A DNA stretch of 64,000 nucleotides from a virus. Positions within the stretch are counted from its first letter, which is position 1, and every line of letters starts with the position of its first letter. Location of the stretch: positions 62,001 through 126,000 of IMG/VR virus record IMGVR_UViG_3300021197_001787, one strand, 5' to 3'. The notes below the pieces were generated by a model. The model was given only the letters and a program-made list of their open reading frames with translations. It was not told where the DNA came from and searched no databases. The translations under genes were made by a program, and so were the position numbers. Positions 46,579 through 53,432 of the stretch are shown here, in pieces.

Positions 46579-46877
46579 TATTCAAACTCTCCTATTTTGA
46601 CATATTTCAAATCGTTCCTAAGAAAATATGCATCTTCTTTGGCCTTGTTAAAACTTCTACCCCAGCGGCCGTGTGGGCCGTCGTTCTGCATCCATTTTAC
46701 ATAGTATCTCTTCTTTTCATTCTGGGATGTCCAAGAATACACCTTTGGTATTGTTTCTATCTGCACAACCAAACCAACGAGCGGGCGCTTCTCAATCCAG
46801 ATCCGTTTTGACCACCTACGCAAGTCATTTGTTTGTAAAGCATAAGACGATAACGTCACTAAATCACCTACTTTCAT
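46578..46877 (-). CDS. KVGDLV-family protein (99 aa)
   Basis: MKVGDLVTLSSYALQTNDLR, then VGLVVQIETIPK, then RYYVKWMQNDGPHGRWGRSF. Longest free-standing member. 14-nt overlap with the gene before. Confidence 0.76.
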   Translation of the reverse strand: MKVGDLVTLSSYALQTNDLRRWSKRIWIEKRPLVGLVVQIETIPKVYSWTSQNEKKRYYVKWMQNDGPHGRWGRSFNKAKEDAYFLRNDLKYVKIGEFE

Positions 46878-47067
46878 TCAACACCTCCTTATCTAAATAC
46901 ACAACTTCATAGTTTGTTTCGTCTATCACACATCTCATATCATCAACCCATACAACCCACAATCCATCATTGGGAGCCTCATACTCTTCTAGTACAATGC
47001 TAGGGTTGGACCAATCTTCTAAACCAAACCCTATCGGCTTGAAAGATATTAGATCACCAACTTTCAC
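46864..47067 (-). CDS. KVGDLV-family protein (67 aa)
   Basis: GTG start. MKVGDLISFKPIGFGLEDWS, then IVLEEYEAPN, then GLWVVWVDDMRCVIDETNYE. Ends KEVLNESR. Exact 14-nt overlap at both ends. Confidence 0.78.
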   Translation of the reverse strand: MKVGDLISFKPIGFGLEDWSNPSIVLEEYEAPNDGLWVVWVDDMRCVIDETNYEVVYLDKEVLNESR

Positions 47068-47305
47068 TAATCACCTCAAGGGCATTTTCTGCGAAGCCTG
47101 TAGATAAGTGACCATTATCCCACAAAACGTCAACACTCCTGCCGACTCTTGTAGCCCAGCCTTGGTTTTTCACTCTGACTTCTTCTGGCATCCAGCCATC
47201 ATGCAATGCCACTATAATGCCGGTGCGCTTGCCTGTATCTGGCGTCTTTTTGCCCTTGAATACAACAAGGTTACCATTTTGCTTAACAAGATCGCCTAGC
47301 TTCAC
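47054..47305 (-). CDS. KVGDLV-family protein (83 aa)
   Basis: GTG start. MKLGDLVKQNGNLVVFKGKK, then TGIIVALHDG, then RVGRSVDVLWDNGHLSTGFA. Ends LEVISESW. 23-nt overlap with the gene before. Confidence 0.78.
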   Translation of the reverse strand: MKLGDLVKQNGNLVVFKGKKTPDTGKRTGIIVALHDGWMPEEVRVKNQGWATRVGRSVDVLWDNGHLSTGFAENALEVISESW

Positions 47306-47474
47306 TTATAACCTCCAACATTTTAATAAATTCAAAAGTAATCTCCCCGTCAAACCATTGAATCTTGGCAACAGATTTGCCGTGATCAATGGAAGTCTCT
47401 TTAGGCCCAATCATGATTACGATACCTCGATGATCGTGGTCGTGCCGGCTATGTACCAAACTTCCGACTCTCAT
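47283..47474 (-). CDS. KVGDLV-family protein with extended C-terminus (63 aa)
   Basis: MRVGSLVHSRHDHDHRGIVI, then MIGPKETSI, then AKIQWFDGEITFEF; ends LEVISEARRSC. In the overlap a GGT to GGC change in the next gene's Gly codon removes the usual TGA, so this protein gains three residues. Confidence 0.75.
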   Translation of the reverse strand: MRVGSLVHSRHDHDHRGIVIMIGPKETSIDHGKSVAKIQWFDGEITFEFIKMLEVISEARRSC

Positions 47475-47809
47475 GCTTGCACCATCTGTGGGGTTGCATC
47501 AATGTAGTATGATCGATCTGACATGCGTTCCCAGCATGTCTCAGTCCAGTCACCAAAAATCTTCCAAAGATCCTTACTCTTCATTTCCTTCATCTTATCG
47601 TGGTCCCACTCAAACGCTTCCGTTTGCTCGCCATCGGTGTCGCGATAGGCATAGCACTCATTCATCACTTGCAGGGCAGACTCTTCATCACTGACGCTCA
47701 AGAAGTCCAGTATATCAGCTATAGCCGCCAACGCACAACCCTTCTCCGTCAAGTGGATCGAGGTAAACATTTCGCTCTCGTATGTTCCGTGTAAAACCCA
47801 AAGTTTCAT
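47471..47809 (-). CDS. Hypothetical protein (112 aa)
   Basis: AAGGAGAAAA before the ATG; promoter copy 16 lies upstream. MKLWVLHGTYESEMFTSIHL, then CALAAIADILDFLSVSDEES, then WDHDKMKEMKSKDLWKIFGD. Alpha/beta, acidic; no known family. Confidence 0.65.
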   Translation of the reverse strand: MKLWVLHGTYESEMFTSIHLTEKGCALAAIADILDFLSVSDEESALQVMNECYAYRDTDGEQTEAFEWDHDKMKEMKSKDLWKIFGDWTETCWERMSDRSYYIDATPQMVQA

Positions 47810-47828
47810 TTTTTCTCCTTATACATAT

Positions 47829-47873
47829 AAGATAACACCAATACCCTCAACCGTCAAGTTAAGAGAATGTCAG
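47829..47873 (-). promoter_or_regulatory. Two-box variant of the three-box promoter, copy 16
   Basis: CTGACA (47868-47873), a shortened middle, TTGACG (47852-47857), 17 nt, TATCTT (47829-47834). The middle TTGACA box is missing (CTTAAC). Box 1 contains the stop of the gene ending at 47870. Confidence 0.65.
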
Positions 47874-48079
47874 CAAACGAGTTGGATGTGTTCTTTTCTT
47901 ACAGTCTCAGGGTTTCGGCGTTTACCATTTCCAAACCAAAAGATAATCCTCCAGCCCGCGTCTTCGGAGTCTTCCGGGGGCAATAGGCCGGTCATCCCGG
48001 GATGGGCTTCGTATGCGATAATAATCCCCATTGATTGTCCGGGCCGCGCGGTGCATTGTACCAAATCACCTACTTTCAT
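47870..48079 (-). CDS. KVGDLV-family protein (69 aa)
   Basis: MKVGDLVQCTARPGQSMGII, then WRIIFWFGNGKRRNPETVRK. The end ETVRKEHIQLV is shared with the member at 36332. The stop lies in promoter copy 16. Confidence 0.76.
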   Translation of the reverse strand: MKVGDLVQCTARPGQSMGIIIAYEAHPGMTGLLPPEDSEDAGWRIIFWFGNGKRRNPETVRKEHIQLVC

Positions 48080-48082
48080 TAT

Positions 48083-48286
48083 CTACCTGCCCGCATTTCG
48101 TGCGTCTTGCATGCTGCCCACGTACTGATATGCACCCTTGTTATACAATGGGGCTGTACACTTCTTTCTATGCTCGGAGGTTTCTTGTGCGTACTGCTCA
48201 CCACACTCCAAACAATGCTCATACCCCAAAGCTCTACGCTTGGGGTTGAACTCTTCGCCGCAGTCAAAACATTGTGGCCAATCCAT
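48083..48286 (-). CDS. Zinc-ribbon-like protein (67 aa)
   Basis: CFDCGEEFNPKRRALGYEHC, LECGEQYAQETSEHRKKC. Two CxxC pairs make a zinc ribbon, with a later cysteine and histidine. ATG after GGAGAG, driven by promoter copy 17. Such ribbons often bind nucleic acid or proteins. Confidence 0.62.
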   Translation of the reverse strand: MDWPQCFDCGEEFNPKRRALGYEHCLECGEQYAQETSEHRKKCTAPLYNKGAYQYVGSMQDARNAGR

Positions 48287-48307
48287 CTCTTCTCTCCTTA
48301 CCCTTAT

Positions 48308-48352
48308 AAGATAACGCCGCTGTCGCTAAACGTCAAGTCAAAAAGATGTCAA
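48308..48352 (-). promoter_or_regulatory. Three-box promoter, compact form, copy 17
   Basis: TTGACA (48347-48352), TTGACT (48336-48341) directly abutting TTGACG (48331-48336), 17 nt, TATCTT (48308-48313). Box 1 contains the stop of the gene ending at 48349. Confidence 0.66.
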
Positions 48353-48546
48353 GACGCACTGATGATTTTAACATTTGAACGGTGAATCCACCAAATATAA
48401 TCAGTAGGCATACCGTTCACTCTTCTGGATCTAAAGTATCTGACACCTATTTGTGTACCTGTTTTTCTAATATCGACGATGTAACCAAGCCGGTTCTTTC
48501 CGTTCGGTATCTCAACAATGTCGCCAATCTTATAATCAATAATCAT
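48349..48546 (-). CDS. KVGDLV-family protein (65 aa)
   Basis: MIIDYKIGDIVEIPNGKNRL, then GYIVDIRKTGTQIGVRYFRS. Ends VKIISAS with the TGA in promoter copy 17. 11-nt overlap with the gene before. Confidence 0.73.
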   Translation of the reverse strand: MIIDYKIGDIVEIPNGKNRLGYIVDIRKTGTQIGVRYFRSRRVNGMPTDYIWWIHRSNVKIISAS

Positions 48547-48841
48547 CTAACTCAACGCCATTGGTAATGGCGTCAATATATCCGGCGGGTACTTTTACAA
48601 CAAGTGTGCGCCACCCCATCCACTTGGGCCATATCTCATTGAAAGGGAAGGATGGATGTTGCGATTCAATAGTAGAAGCAACCTCATCCATTTCTATCTG
48701 TACCTCTAAATGATTGCCACCATCATCCGAGTTTGCGATTACTTCAAAACGTCCATCAAAATAGTTTGAAATATGTACTAACATTTCGTTAATAGCTGCC
48801 TGCTTTTCTGCCTTTTCCCCGTTGAAAAAAATGTTAGCCAT
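48536..48841 (-). CDS. Hypothetical protein (101 aa)
   Basis: The ATG at 48841 has GGGGG 7 nt upstream, so I prefer it over the TTG at 48916. MANIFFNGEKAEKQAAINEM, then GGNHLEVQIEMDEVASTIES, then WRTLVVKVPAGYIDAITNGV. Alpha/beta, acidic. No family recognised. Confidence 0.58.
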   Translation of the reverse strand: MANIFFNGEKAEKQAAINEMLVHISNYFDGRFEVIANSDDGGNHLEVQIEMDEVASTIESQHPSFPFNEIWPKWMGWRTLVVKVPAGYIDAITNGVELDDY

Positions 48842-48912
48842 GTCTAATCCCCCTATTAGTAAATAAGCATCAAAAAACGATTTAACTTTTTCAAACAAAT
48901 GTACCATATAAA

Positions 48913-49098
48913 TCAATCTACTTTTTGTATGGGTACAATAAAATACTTGTTAAATCTATATGTTTTGTCAGAGCCGAAAAACATAATAGTATACTCGCCG
49001 TTCTCGTTAATCTCTCCAACTACGACAGCATTGCGATTTTTAGGCATGCCCTCTTCGTGGACGCCATCTTTCAATGTAACCAAGTCACCGACTCTCAC
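48913..49098 (-). CDS. KVGDLV-family protein (61 aa)
   Basis: GTG at 49098 (14-nt overlap). (V)RVGDLVTLKDGVHEEGMPKN, then AVVVGEINEN, then YTIMFFGSDKTYRFNKY. The longer frame to 49260 is an artefact of the overlap. Confidence 0.74.
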   Translation of the reverse strand: MRVGDLVTLKDGVHEEGMPKNRNAVVVGEINENGEYTIMFFGSDKTYRFNKYFIVPIQKVD

Positions 49099-49285
49099 TA
49101 ATAACCTCCAGCTTTCCAGAGTCAACCCACCAAAGTTCTCCGTCATTAAATATAACTTGCGCTGATGTTGTGTCATGCCCTGTCTTAGAGATTTGAACCA
49201 CCAAGCCATGCTCTCTACGTGGATCAGCCTCAAACACATCTCTCTCCAGCGCACTTTCAAACTTTACTAAATCGCCGACTTTCAT
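49085..49285 (-). CDS. KVGDLV-family protein (66 aa)
   Basis: MKVGDLVKFESALERDVFEA, then HGLVVQISKTG, then AQVIFNDGELWWVDSGKLEV. Ends EVISESR. 4-nt overlap with the membrane microprotein before. Confidence 0.77.
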   Translation of the reverse strand: MKVGDLVKFESALERDVFEADPRREHGLVVQISKTGHDTTSAQVIFNDGELWWVDSGKLEVISESR

Positions 49286-49383
49286 TGCAGTATCATCCAG
49301 AAAATAGACGAAAAAATGTAGTAACTACAATAGATAAACAATGCATCAAAGAAAGTTCTAATCAAAAAACTACACACTTTCAC
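49282..49383 (-). CDS. Membrane microprotein in a KVGDLV chain (33 aa)
   Basis: GTG at 49383 within an exact 14-nt overlap. MKVCSFLIRTFFDALFIYCS, then YYIFSSIFWMILQ, a hydrophobic helical peptide. It keeps the MKV start of the junction but is not a barrel protein. ATGA overlap with the next gene. The regular context is the main support. Confidence 0.6.
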   Translation of the reverse strand: MKVCSFLIRTFFDALFIYCSYYIFSSIFWMILQ

Positions 49384-49552
49384 TTAGTACCTCCAGAGTC
49401 CATACCGTATTCCAATCAATCGGTTCTTCTTCCCACTCATCAAACCAGCGTACTTGTACAGTCTTTTTATCTTCAGCCATGGCCAAGACAACACCGTGTC
49501 CTAGCCATGAGTCAGGATCATTCTTCACTCTTACCAGATCGCCCACTTTCAT
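49370..49552 (-). CDS. KVGDLV-family protein (60 aa)
   Basis: MKVGDLVRVKNDPDSWLGHG, then VVLAMAEDKKTVQVRWFDEW, ends WTLEVLSESV. 35-nt overlap with the gene before. Confidence 0.77.
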   Translation of the reverse strand: MKVGDLVRVKNDPDSWLGHGVVLAMAEDKKTVQVRWFDEWEEEPIDWNTVWTLEVLSESV

Positions 49553-49700
49553 TTATAATCTCAAAATCAAAACATTCTATGCATCTTTCGTCTATTGACT
49601 TACGGCGACACAGCTCAATGATTGCGCGCCTGTGATGCTTAATCATATTATAATGCGATTCGATGCACCTGTCAATCAGTTGTTTCTCGTATTCCTTCAT
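49518..49700 (-). CDS. Hypothetical basic helical protein (60 aa)
   Basis: MKEYEKQLIDRCIESHYNMI, then HHRRAIIELCRRKSIDERCI, four cysteines. Its end (EIINESGRSGKSEE) reads through the KVGDLV junction because the Gly codon there is GGC, extending the overlap to 35 nt. Confidence 0.6.
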   Translation of the reverse strand: MKEYEKQLIDRCIESHYNMIKHHRRAIIELCRRKSIDERCIECFDFEIINESGRSGKSEE

Positions 49701-49926
49701 CTTTTACATCCCTCTGACATACAATCGTGGCTTCCATATCCTCGTGCAACTTGACCACGTAGAAAACTTTACCTTCGTAAATGTCACATGGGAAAGCAGC
49801 AATGGGCATCACAGCAGTCGCGGGACCGCCGTTAGATGCAGGTGTAGTATTTAGTTCCACCGTAGCAAAATGCGTGTCGTATGAATCAATCATTCCAACT
49901 AAAATAAATGTAGTTAGCATATTCAT
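49672..49926 (-). CDS. Exported or membrane-anchored hypothetical protein (84 aa)
   Basis: MLTTFILVGMIDSYDTHFA gives a short hydrophobic N-terminus that could be a signal peptide. GKVFYVVKLHEDMEATIVCQRD is beta-like. Overlaps both neighbours. Confidence 0.5.
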   Translation of the reverse strand: MNMLTTFILVGMIDSYDTHFATVELNTTPASNGGPATAVMPIAAFPCDIYEGKVFYVVKLHEDMEATIVCQRDVKDEGIRETTD

Positions 49927-50294
49927 TTTGATTCTCCGGGTAAATCACTAAACATTTTTAGAATCAAAAACAACTCGGCAGAACATATGCCGGCAGCTTC
50001 GTACCGCGGTCCACTTTCTGAAACATCAAAATCTTCTTGTAACCACACCATCAACGTTTCAGCGGCATATGCCAACTTTTCATCAGGAACCGTCTGGGTA
50101 ATCAAGAATGTCATGTTAGCATAACGATTGTGGATCCTGCCAAACTCTTTTCTAAAGTTGTCTTGACTATCACGACAAGAATCTACGATATTTAGCAGAC
50201 GTTCGGTACCCCAAAGCCCTAAACATTCTCTCAACTCTGCGCTGTTGCGTACAGAACGCGGCAACGCTGCTTTATTTAGATAGTATTCGTTCAT
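49923..50294 (-). CDS. Hypothetical helical protein (123 aa)
   Basis: MNEYYLNKAALPRSVRNSAE, then LAYAAETLMVWLQEDFDVSE, then GICSAELFLILKMFSDLP. Helical throughout; ATGA overlap with the next gene. Function unknown. Confidence 0.6.
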   Translation of the reverse strand: MNEYYLNKAALPRSVRNSAELRECLGLWGTERLLNIVDSCRDSQDNFRKEFGRIHNRYANMTFLITQTVPDEKLAYAAETLMVWLQEDFDVSESGPRYEAAGICSAELFLILKMFSDLPGESK

Positions 50295-50295
50295 T

Positions 50296-50475
50296 TCAAT
50301 CCTCTAACAACGCTTTTTCAATCTTTATTTTTAGATCGTTCGCTGTTAAAATGGACGCATCGCTGATATTATCCAAGACATCTTGAACTTTTTTGAGCTT
50401 CCTTTCCACTTTGAGCAACGGACTAACGACAACAATGCCGCGGCTATTATCCCGCGGGTAATCATGATAAGACAT
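50296..50475 (-). CDS. Hypothetical small helical protein (59 aa)
   Basis: MSYHDYPRDNSRGIVVVSPL, then LKVERKLKKVQDVLDNISDA. A strand plus a long amphipathic helix. It ends just before the next start; supported by context and frame only. Confidence 0.5.
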   Translation of the reverse strand: MSYHDYPRDNSRGIVVVSPLLKVERKLKKVQDVLDNISDASILTANDLKIKIEKALLED

Positions 50476-50549
50476 TTGATTCCTTTTTATTAAAAATATA
50501 GTACCATATTTGTTTGAACATTTTAATTTTTTCTTTTCTTTTCTTTGAA

Positions 50550-50625
50550 TGGCTGCCCCTCACGGACTTGAACCGTGGACCCAGCGATTAACAGTCGCTT
50601 GCTCTGCCAACTGAGCTAAGGGGCA
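50550..50625 (-). tRNA. tRNA-Asn (anticodon GTT)
   Basis: 76 nt with CCA. Anticodon loop CTGTTAA, acceptor TGCCCCT/AGGGGCA, T-arm CACGGTTCAAGTCCGTG. Confidence 0.93.
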
Positions 50626-50629
50626 ATGA

Positions 50630-50705
50630 TGGTACGGGAGGCAGGACTTGAACCTGCGACAAATCGCATATAAGACGACTGCTCTTACCACTGAGCTACA
50701 CCCGT
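50630..50705 (-). tRNA. tRNA-Ile (anticodon TAT)
   Basis: 76 nt with CCA. Anticodon loop CTTATAT, so anticodon TAT (reads AUA). The acceptor stem has a T-T mismatch at position 6. A TAT anticodon decodes AUA directly, without needing lysidine. Confidence 0.85.
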
Positions 50706-50706
50706 A

Positions 50707-50783
50707 TGGTACACCCTGTTGGACTTGAACCAACGGCCCTCGGCTTAGAAGGCCGATGCTCTATCCAACTGAGCTAAGGATGC
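50707..50783 (-). tRNA. tRNA-Arg (anticodon TCT)
   Basis: 77 nt with CCA. Anticodon loop CTTCTAA (TCT, reads AGA/AGG), T-arm GTTGGTTCAAGTCCAAC. It lies 9 nt below the -10 box of the promoter at 50792-50820. Confidence 0.92.
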
Positions 50784-50791
50784 ATACTACT

Positions 50792-50820
50792 ATTATAATC
50801 TCTTTCGATTACTTTGTCAA
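50792..50820 (-). promoter_or_regulatory. sigma70-type promoter for the tRNA cluster
   Basis: TTGACA (50815-50820), 17 nt, TATAAT (50792-50797). It reads into tRNA-Arg, tRNA-Ile and tRNA-Asn. The -35 box lies inside the 3' end of the gene upstream. Confidence 0.75.
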
Positions 50821-51198
50821 TGGCTTTTCTGCTAAAATAGAATACTTTAACGTAGGTGAAACATTGGAGTACTCAAACTTGTCGAAATCATATTCTTTAC
50901 GATCCTTGAAGGTGTGACCAATAACAAACACTTTGCCAACCAGATCACTCTCGGGATCGGTCACAGTCCAAAAAGTATGTTTCATACCTCGCTCACGGTG
51001 AGTGCAAGAAACCCCAGTCCCTTTGGGAATCACACCAGCATGCCAAAACTGTGACACATTACCATCCCCATCACGCCAATAGTGGGGAATGCTGGTTGCG
51101 GCTGTGATAGTCTCAAACATTTCAAGGTTGATAAACGGAACTTCCGCATCGTTGCGAAAGAAACCGACAGTGTGTCTTTTAACTTTTTCTTGTTTCAT
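50809..51198 (-). CDS. Hypothetical protein (129 aa)
   Basis: ATG at 51198 (MKQEKVKRHTVGFFRNDAEV) fits the 20-nt overlap with the gene before; the longer frame to 51309 is not supported. The product has FETITAATSIPHYWRDGDGN and HTFWTVTDPESDLVGKVFVI, suggesting a beta-rich fold. No family recognised. Confidence 0.6.
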   Translation of the reverse strand: MKQEKVKRHTVGFFRNDAEVPFINLEMFETITAATSIPHYWRDGDGNVSQFWHAGVIPKGTGVSCTHRERGMKHTFWTVTDPESDLVGKVFVIGHTFKDRKEYDFDKFEYSNVSPTLKYSILAEKPLTK

Positions 51199-51373
51199 CA
51201 ATGTCGCTCTTGAAGTAGATGATGTTGCTACCCGGATACATTGCCAGTGGCTCGGCTCCCGGCTTTGCGTAGTTCTCCACGAAGTCAGCCCAAGCATGGT
51301 TTTTGTCATGCTTAGAGGCGAAGGTGAAGGTTGAAAGTCGTTCGTTTATTTTATAGATGATGGTGTAAACCAT
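51179..51373 (-). CDS. Hypothetical protein (64 aa)
   Basis: GGAGAAAACA before the ATG. VYTIIYKINERLSTFTFASK, then MYPGSNIIYFKSDIDETR. A small alpha/beta protein next to the tRNA cluster; function unknown. Confidence 0.6.
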   Translation of the reverse strand: MVYTIIYKINERLSTFTFASKHDKNHAWADFVENYAKPGAEPLAMYPGSNIIYFKSDIDETRKS

Positions 51374-51389
51374 TGTTTTCTCCTGTGAA

Positions 51390-51466
51390 TGGTAGGCTCT
51401 CTCGGGCTTGAACCGAGGACCACCCCGTTATGAGCGGGACGCTCTGACCAACTGAGCTAAGAGCCT
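51390..51466 (-). tRNA. tRNA with CAT anticodon (Met, or Ile2)
   Basis: 77 nt with CCA. Anticodon loop CTCATAA. The acceptor starts with A (AGGCTCT/AGAGCCT) and the D and T arms are regular. Elongator Met or lysidine-modified Ile2 cannot be separated by eye. Confidence 0.85.
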
Positions 51467-51474
51467 ATGTGAAA

Positions 51475-51551
51475 TGGTGGGTGATCTGGGACTCGAACCC
51501 AGGGCCTGCGGATTAAAAGTCCGATGCTCTAACCAACTGAGCTAATCACCC
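51475..51551 (-). tRNA. tRNA-Lys (anticodon TTT)
   Basis: 77 nt with CCA. Anticodon loop CTTTTAA, acceptor GGGTGAT/ATCACCC. Its first 10 nt overlap the 3' end of the coding gene at 51542, whose TAG lies inside the acceptor and D region. Confidence 0.92.
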
Positions 51552-51811
51552 TCTTGCTTTATTTTCCTACCATATGTATCGTAACCCTTGAGTTCCATCT
51601 CAAGCTTTTTTAGTTCTGCTAGACGTAAGCTATTCTTCCAAACCAGCATTGCGTATTGATAGCAGTCATGGTTTTGACTATGATTATGTTCCAATCCGCG
51701 ATCCCTAATGCGGTTCTGGGTTTCTTTAGTTACCTTTGCTAGAGAAACAAGATTAACTTCAATCTCCTTCAGTGCCGCTAACTGTGCATGCCAGATTTTA
51801 TCCTTATCCAT
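51542..51811 (-). CDS. Hypothetical helical protein (89 aa)
   Basis: MDKDKIWHAQLAALKEIEVN, then RIRDRGLEHNHSQNHDCYQY, then LRLAELKKLEMELKGYD. A coiled-coil-like protein. The -10 hexamer lies only 6 nt before the ATG, so the mRNA may be leaderless. Confidence 0.6.
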   Translation of the reverse strand: MDKDKIWHAQLAALKEIEVNLVSLAKVTKETQNRIRDRGLEHNHSQNHDCYQYAMLVWKNSLRLAELKKLEMELKGYDTYGRKIKQEGD

Positions 51812-51817
51812 GGTTGT

Positions 51818-51846
51818 ATCATAACTGAATTTGGAACGACTGTCAA
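51818..51846 (-). promoter_or_regulatory. sigma70-type promoter
   Basis: TTGACA (51841-51846), 17 nt, TATGAT (51818-51823), close to the ATG at 51811. Confidence 0.6.
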
Positions 51847-51848
51847 GT

Positions 51849-52112
51849 TTATTCTCTAAGTTTAGTTTTTAAGATTTTTGATCCCGACGTACCACTGCGG
51901 AATTTAACAATGACATCAACAGACCCCTTGAGAGTGTTTCGTAGGTCTTTTAATGACGGGGCGCGCCAACCGTCCGCTGTTAGCATATAAACATCCCTGT
52001 GGCCATTGTTGGATAGTTTAAGGGCATCGCGATAAACCGCCTTTAAGGATGAATATACTCCCTCAAAATTATCATTGTTGTCAAATAAGCAATATGTGTA
52101 GATATTAGTCAT
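51849..52112 (-). CDS. Hypothetical protein (87 aa)
   Basis: MTNIYTYCLFDNNDNFEGVY, then SSLKAVYRDALKLSNNGHRD, then GSVDVIVKFRSGTSGSKILK. Alpha/beta; no family. It overlaps the small helical gene by 8 nt. Confidence 0.58.
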   Translation of the reverse strand: MTNIYTYCLFDNNDNFEGVYSSLKAVYRDALKLSNNGHRDVYMLTADGWRAPSLKDLRNTLKGSVDVIVKFRSGTSGSKILKTKLRE

Positions 52113-52266
52113 TTTTTTCTGTGCTTAAATCTTTCAGTACAGAGGTTAGGAACTCTTCTTGTATCTTGCAGTCTAAAAGTTCTTTTCTAATTTTTGCTTC
52201 TCTGTCTTTGAGTATTTCCAACTGTATGAAGCAGAACTGTTTTACTTTCTCAATTTTTTGATTCAC
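52105..52266 (-). CDS. Small helical protein (53 aa)
   Basis: GTG start at 52266 overlapping the upstream stop as GTGA. MNQKIEKVKQFCFIQLEILK, then REAKIRKELLDCKIQEEFLT. One long helix with two cysteines. Supported by the overlap context. Confidence 0.5.
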   Translation of the reverse strand: MNQKIEKVKQFCFIQLEILKDREAKIRKELLDCKIQEEFLTSVLKDLSTEKND

Positions 52267-52502
52267 TTTTTACCGCCGCCACAACCTTTGCACTTTGACT
52301 TAACTTGTTTCTTAAATTCTTTTTTAGTAATAATAATTTTTTTGAAATTGGAGAGTATGTCTTCAAGGAACCTACCATTTTCAAAGGCGCGGACGTTATC
52401 ATCTACTACAGCAGCACACACAACTATTGAATTGCGCGGAGAATATAAAAGCATCTCGCCCGGTCTTATGTTGCTTTTTTCTGATATTTCTTCAAATTCC
52501 AT
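52263..52502 (-). CDS. Hypothetical protein with Cys-Gly end (79 aa)
   Basis: IRPGEMLLYSPRNSIVVCAA, then VVDDNVRAFENGRFLEDIL; the first half has the G-E-M-L-L and I-V-V spacing of a KVGDLV barrel. The end KSKCKGCGGGKK could bind metal or be modified. Confidence 0.55.
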   Translation of the reverse strand: MEFEEISEKSNIRPGEMLLYSPRNSIVVCAAVVDDNVRAFENGRFLEDILSNFKKIIITKKEFKKQVKSKCKGCGGGKK

Positions 52503-53398
52503 CAGTCATCCAACGTATTCATTTGGTCATATGAATTATACTTCAATTTAGTCAGTTTGTTAAGCACCTTGGCGCGCCGAAGCATCTTAAAAGCAATGTT
52601 TTCTGGTGAGAACTCCATCAGCTCACTTTCAAGGCCGGCCGATCTCATGTTGCGTATTTTTGTTTTAAGTCGCTCCACGTTTCGCATGACTTTCTCATAC
52701 TCTGACTCATCATATAGTTTCTCAATGGCTGTCGCCTGATCATTAACATCATTTGCTTTTTTGCGCGCTGTCTCAACATCAATGTTTTGTTCAACATACT
52801 CGGGGTGTCTAATCCACTCATCTCTCATTAACGAGTAAACGCCGGTAGAGCGATGGTCTTCGCCGCTATTTTCAACATAAATTTCAACGTCGTAGTCCTT
52901 GATGGTTATATCATGCACATCATTCCACCTCATTCTTTGGGCGTCAAAAAAACCTTTAACTAATTCTTCGTTCTCATCAATCATTTCAAAATTAACAATT
53001 ACGTGAAGGTCCACATCAGAAAACTTTGACCAGTTATAATTTGCCAAAGAGCCGGTAAGGGTAATATCGTCTACTTTAACTTTGATAGGAAGACCTTCTA
53101 TGAAGTCATTGGCTATTTTCAAAAGTTTCTTTTTTATCTCTGGTTCCATCTTTTCACCATTCCAGATTTGTGGATCCAGTTCTTCGTGAATCTTGAACGC
53201 ATCAACATCAACTTCAAGCTCTTCCTCAAGTTGTTTGTCAAAAGTTACATGAGTACCCATCTTTTTGGTGTACGGCGGTGAATTTTTGTTGCCGCCCTTA
53301 CCAAGCATCTTGTTTCTGTCAGCCAGATAGGTTCTAATCCGATTTTTAAAGCTGTTGGCTTCATCAATAGAGGCCAAGTAATCATTCCATTCTTTCAT
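52502..53398 (-). CDS. Nucleotidyltransferase-fold protein (about 298 aa)
   Basis: LTGSLANYNWSKFSDVDLHVIVNF is a minimal nucleotidyltransferase active site (GS-x-SDxD), with a third acidic residue later (YDVEIYVE). The N-terminus MKEWNDYLASIDE looks like an LxE/IxE leader. It is followed by helices. It may add nucleotides to RNA or act as a toxin-like MNT enzyme; the packaged-enzyme reading comes from the leader. Confidence 0.72.
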   Translation of the reverse strand: MKEWNDYLASIDEANSFKNRIRTYLADRNKMLGKGGNKNSPPYTKKMGTHVTFDKQLEEELEVDVDAFKIHEELDPQIWNGEKMEPEIKKKLLKIANDFIEGLPIKVKVDDITLTGSLANYNWSKFSDVDLHVIVNFEMIDENEELVKGFFDAQRMRWNDVHDITIKDYDVEIYVENSGEDHRSTGVYSLMRDEWIRHPEYVEQNIDVETARKKANDVNDQATAIEKLYDESEYEKVMRNVERLKTKIRNMRSAGLESELMEFSPENIAFKMLRRAKVLNKLTKLKYNSYDQMNTLDD

Positions 53399-53402
53399 CA
53401 TA

Positions 53403-53412
53403 CTATAAATAG
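53403..53412 (-). promoter_or_regulatory. CTATTTATAG upstream motif
   Basis: Full motif (CTATTTATAG) only 1-4 nt before the possible start codons of the nucleotidyltransferase gene, which makes a simple -10 role for it here unlikely. Confidence 0.4.
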
Positions 53413-53432
53413 TTCTTAATCACCCATATGCA

